Source: DASPKW01 sp038244055
GTDB lineage: Bacteria > Planctomycetota > Phycisphaerae > Tepidisphaerales > Tepidisphaeraceae
Assembly (NCBI GenBank): GCA_038244055.1
Contig: JBBRTW010000133.1
Location: 1-15,359 of the forward strand
Length of the DNA: 15,359 bases
Direction: 5' to 3'
The translations under genes and the position numbers were made by a program. Positions 12,806 to 15,359 of the stretch are shown here, piece after piece. A model generated the notes under the pieces. The model made no database searches. It was not told where the DNA came from and saw only the letters and a program-made list of their open reading frames with translations. Every line of letters starts with the position of its first letter. Within the stretch, counting starts at the first letter, position 1.

Positions 12806-12889
12806 CCCACTGCCTACTGCCTACTGCGTACCGCCTACCGACTATTGTCCCCACCGCATACCGCTTACTGCATACCGCCTACTACCAAA
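12806..12889. repeat. Heptanucleotide repeat tract between the TPR-like and PpiD-like genes
   Basis: Twelve 7-base units in register: CCCACTG, CCTACTG, CCTACTG, CGTACCG, CCTACCG, ACTATTG, TCCCCAC, CGCATAC, CGCTTAC, TGCATAC, CGCCTAC, TACCAAA. It fills nearly the whole intergenic gap and stops three bases before the ATG of the next gene, so it is the 5' leader of that mRNA. Its in-frame translation (TAYCLLRTAYRLL) is not part of the protein. Confidence 0.8.
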
Positions 12890-12892
12890 CCC

Positions 12893-15175
12893 ATGATTAA
12901 GTATTTCCGCAAGAACCAGAAGAAGGCCCTGGCCATCTTTTCCGTCTTTTTGATGATCGCTTTCGCGCTGCCGACCGCCTCGCAGATGAAGGGGTGCGAA
13001 TCGCCTTCGGCCACGATGGGCGGCGTGAAAGTCAGCGAGAAGGACTTGGAGCGCTTCCGCGATGAATGGACGACCCTGCGCGCCAAGATCGGCGAGGCGC
13101 GCCTGGCGACCGCGCTGGGCAGCGCCGCCAGCGGCGAGCGCGGGCTGACCGGCGAGCAGCTCTCCATCGCCGCGCTGGGCGATCCGCGGCTGCAGCAGCC
13201 GCTGACCGAGCTGTTCACCATGTACCTGCAGAATCCGCGCTACTTCCGCTTCATGGCGCCGATGCGCTTCGGCCAGCAGATCGAGAGCGTCGCGGCCGCC
13301 ATGGAATCGGGCGCGAACCTGCTGGGCCAGTTCAACGAAAATGAAGAGATGTTCATGCTCCTGGTGCGCGAGGCGGAGGCCAACGGCATCGGCGTGAGCG
13401 ATGAAACGCTGGAATCGATCCTGGCGACGCGCGGGCAGGGCCCCGACACCGACGCGGTGGCGTACGGCCTGCTTCGAGCGCCGCTGCACGACCTGCTGCT
13501 GGTGCTCAACTCGGCCCGGCGGGCGTCCTCGATCAGCAAGGTGAGCCTGCCGCGCCGGGAGTTCGCCCGCATCACCAGTTTCCAGACGGTCGGCCTGAAC
13601 CTGGTGGAGTACAACGCCAGGGATTATCTCGACAAGGTGCCCGCGCCCACCGACAAGCAGATCGCCGATCAGTTCGACAAGTACAAGGATCAGGACCCGA
13701 CGACCAACAAGGACGGCTTTGGGTACAAGTTCCCCAACCGCGTGAAGCTCGATGCGATCTCCATCACCGAGTCGGAGCTGCGCAGCGCCGTGGGCACGAT
13801 CGACCTGGTCGATCTCAATGAATACTACATTCGCAATAAATCCGAGTTCACGGCCGCGGTGACGCAGCCTTCGACCAAGCCGAGCGACACGTTTTCACTT
13901 TCCACCGACCTGACGCGCCAGAAGAGTTTCGCCGAGGCGAAGGAAGAAGTGATCAAGAAGGTCACCACCCAGCGGATCGCCGAGCTTTCGACGAAGATGC
14001 GCGATGCCATTCGCACGACGATGCGCGCGGATTACGAGGCTTACAAACTGGCGGCCGATGCCAAGAAGCCCATCCCGGCGTCTTCCGTGGGCGCGCCCTA
14101 TAATTCCTACGACTACCTCGCCTCGCTGCGCGATGACATCCGCAAGAAGTTCAACGTCATCCTCGGCCGCGAGCAGTTCGACGGATGGACCACCGCCGAG
14201 GCGCTGGCGGCCACGGAGATCGGCAAGACGACGGCCGCCACCGAGGCGGGGGCGCTGCCCTTTTCGCGCTTTGTCACCGAATACGCCGGGCCTTTCCTGA
14301 GCGATGAGGCGAAGAAGAAGATTCCGCCCGAGGTGCGACCCGAGCTCTGGCAGCCGACGCCGATTTTCGTCGGCGACGCGCGGGCCAAGACGATCATCGC
14401 CCGGGTCACCGCGGCCGATCCGGCGCACGTTCCGGCTTCGGTGGATGAAGTCCGCCAGGCGGTCATCGACGATGTGAAGATCGCCGCCGCTTATGAAGTC
14501 GCCAAGCTCGCGGCCGGCAAAGCGGTTGAATCGGCCAACTCCGGGCAGTGGCTCCAGGGCGTGGCCAACGCGGAGAACCGCCTGATGATCAGCACCAAGC
14601 CGATCAGCCTGGCGGGCGGGAGCATCACGGAATACGAAGTGAGCGATCGCTCGAAGCGGGCGTTCTTCGACGGGGCGCTGAACCTGCTCACGCTCCCGCA
14701 ACGCTCCGGCGCGGCCACCAAGCCCGCGCCGACCAGCCGGCCGGTCGCCAAGTCGACGACCCAGCCGACCACTCAGTCCACGACCAAACCTGCCACGCAA
14801 ACGGCCGCCGCGACCAAGCCGGCCGCCACGCAGCCCACGACCGTCGCGTCTATCACCACGCAGCCCACCACCGCCCCGATCTCCTCGGCGTTCAAGGATC
14901 ACCCCGTCGGGATGATCGAACTGCCGCTGGAGCGCAAGGTCGTCGTGGCCGAGATCGATCAGGTCAAGCCGATCTGGACCAAGGACCGGCAGTCGACGTT
15001 CGATGCCTATGTGGTGGAGCGCGAGCAGCAGGAGACGGGGCTGGGCCTGCTCCGGCTGTGGGCCGACTACGACAACGTCGTGAAGCGGACGAATTTCAAG
15101 TTCGACGATAAGCGCGGCAAGCGAAGCAATTCGCAGCCCAAAAATCAGCCGCCGGTGGATGATAAGCCGTTCTGA
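12893..15175 (+). CDS. SurA/PpiD-like membrane-anchored chaperone-type protein lacking a visible parvulin domain
   Basis: A 760-residue protein. The N-terminus MIKYFRKNQKKALAIFSVFLMIAF is a short basic segment then one membrane anchor, as in PpiD. It is followed by MGGVKVSEKDLERFRDEW, which matches the (V)GG-x-VS-x-x-(D/E)(F/L) opening of SurA_N-type chaperone domains. Residues 250-375 (PTDKQIADQFDKYKD, NRVKLDAISI, DLNEYYIRNKSEF, SFAEAKEEVIKKV) resemble the chaperone arms of PpiD. I see no parvulin core (no HIL or GGDLG-like motifs), so prolyl isomerase activity is doubtful. A Thr/Pro/Gln/Lys linker (607-664) separates a final helical domain. The start at 12893 is chosen at the anchor; the frame is open to 12782 only through heptamer repeats. 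No Shine-Dalgarno. It probably forms an operon with the secreted TPR-like gene and may help fold exported proteins (inference). Confidence 0.8.
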   Translation: MIKYFRKNQKKALAIFSVFLMIAFALPTASQMKGCESPSATMGGVKVSEKDLERFRDEWTTLRAKIGEARLATALGSAASGERGLTGEQLSIAALGDPRLQQPLTELFTMYLQNPRYFRFMAPMRFGQQIESVAAAMESGANLLGQFNENEEMFMLLVREAEANGIGVSDETLESILATRGQGPDTDAVAYGLLRAPLHDLLLVLNSARRASSISKVSLPRREFARITSFQTVGLNLVEYNARDYLDKVPAPTDKQIADQFDKYKDQDPTTNKDGFGYKFPNRVKLDAISITESELRSAVGTIDLVDLNEYYIRNKSEFTAAVTQPSTKPSDTFSLSTDLTRQKSFAEAKEEVIKKVTTQRIAELSTKMRDAIRTTMRADYEAYKLAADAKKPIPASSVGAPYNSYDYLASLRDDIRKKFNVILGREQFDGWTTAEALAATEIGKTTAATEAGALPFSRFVTEYAGPFLSDEAKKKIPPEVRPELWQPTPIFVGDARAKTIIARVTAADPAHVPASVDEVRQAVIDDVKIAAAYEVAKLAAGKAVESANSGQWLQGVANAENRLMISTKPISLAGGSITEYEVSDRSKRAFFDGALNLLTLPQRSGAATKPAPTSRPVAKSTTQPTTQSTTKPATQTAAATKPAATQPTTVASITTQPTTAPISSAFKDHPVGMIELPLERKVVVAEIDQVKPIWTKDRQSTFDAYVVEREQQETGLGLLRLWADYDNVVKRTNFKFDDKRGKRSNSQPKNQPPVDDKPF
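14711..14884 (+). repeat. Low-complexity Thr/Pro/Gln/Lys coding tract in the PpiD-like gene
   Basis: Encodes residues 607-664, made of variations on TKPA and TQPTT. It behaves as a flexible extracytoplasmic linker. Similar short ATRPTT/ATQPTS runs occur in both cytochromes and in the 9206-8238 product, so this is a shared linker style of the genome. Confidence 0.7.
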
Positions 15176-15281
15176 TGGTTTCATCCGAAGCGTCTGCCGC
15201 GCTCGCTCGATGCCGAGTCGGCGATTGTGAATTGCACGTAACATCAGCGCATAGCCCTCACCCCTCGCCCCCGCCCCCCCG

Positions 15282-15346
15282 CCCTCTCCCACGCGGCGAT
15301 TGGGCAGCGCAGCGAGTGGGCTCATCTTGCGCCGCTTGGGAGAGGG
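15282..15346. repeat. Imperfect 17-bp inverted repeat (large hairpin) downstream of the PpiD-like gene
   Basis: The left arm at 15282-15298 (CCCTCTCCCACGCGGCG) pairs with the right arm at 15330-15346 at 16 of 17 positions, enclosing a 31-base loop. A C-rich lead-in (15255-15281) precedes it. It lies 107 bases after the stop at 15175. It resembles the dispersed CCCTCTCCC...GGGAGAGGG palindromes seen in many bacterial genomes. No T-run follows, so terminator activity is uncertain. Confidence 0.65.
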
Positions 15347-15359
15347 AGTCAGACGCCCC

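Noticed and set aside
12782..12892. N-terminal extension of the PpiD-like protein
   Set aside because: The extra residues are translated heptamer repeats and would put the membrane anchor about 37 residues deeper than in related proteins.
13895..15325. 476-residue minus-strand frame opposite the PpiD-like gene
   Set aside because: Arg/Gly-rich shadow with no recognisable domain; the opposite strand has an anchor and chaperone-like motifs.

Overview
The window is GC-rich, densely coded bacterial DNA. I infer a Planctomycetes-type genome, probably near the Phycisphaerae. The grounds are the long secreted repeat proteins, the Thr/Pro/Gln-rich linkers, the many starts without a Shine-Dalgarno sequence, and intergenic palindromes that translate as GILPVLA/GKMPVLA-like peptides. 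No marker gene proves the lineage.

Layout. The left end holds the tail of an unidentified plus-strand gene (1-123). A six-unit, 72-bp-period palindromic repeat array follows (131-520), then a YihY/BrkB membrane protein (570-1601, +). Convergent to it is a minus-strand redox operon, transcribed from about 7870 down to 1627. It encodes a Tat-exported four-cluster ferredoxin fused to an NrfD-type membrane protein (7870-5318), a cytochrome with 10 heme sites (5321-4026), and a cytochrome with 15 heme sites fused to a thioredoxin-fold domain and a TPR tail (4029-1627). The genes are joined by ATGA start/stop overlaps. Upstream on the same strand lie a secreted helical-repeat protein (9206-8238), a membrane-anchored protein built from about eight degenerate 20-residue repeats with a TTG start (9998-9237), and a second YihY/BrkB paralogue (11298-10150). 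On the plus strand are tRNA-Leu(UAG) (11569-11650), a secreted TPR-like protein only 26 bases downstream (11677-12789), and a SurA/PpiD-like anchored protein without a visible parvulin domain (12893-15175). A long imperfect inverted repeat closes the window (15282-15346).

How the genes work together. The three-gene operon has the parts of an Hmc/Nrf-type quinone-linked electron conduit: NrfD in the membrane, FeS clusters on the exported side, then about 25 heme sites. There is no catalytic molybdopterin or hydrogenase subunit, so it probably passes electrons from quinol to periplasmic or extracellular acceptors, or in the reverse direction. Direction and acceptor cannot be read from the sequence. 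The two plus-strand secreted proteins and the PpiD-like protein fit envelope folding or assembly.

The most striking sequence-level signal is a set of five independent tracts with strict 7-bp periodicity but different unit sequences. Three sit inside coding sequence of the redox operon: in the FeS-NrfD linker, in the extreme N-terminus of the 10-heme cytochrome, and between its first and second heme sites. Two are intergenic. Because three heptamers make 21 bases, these tracts stay open as 7-residue peptide repeats, so they could spread into genes without breaking frame.
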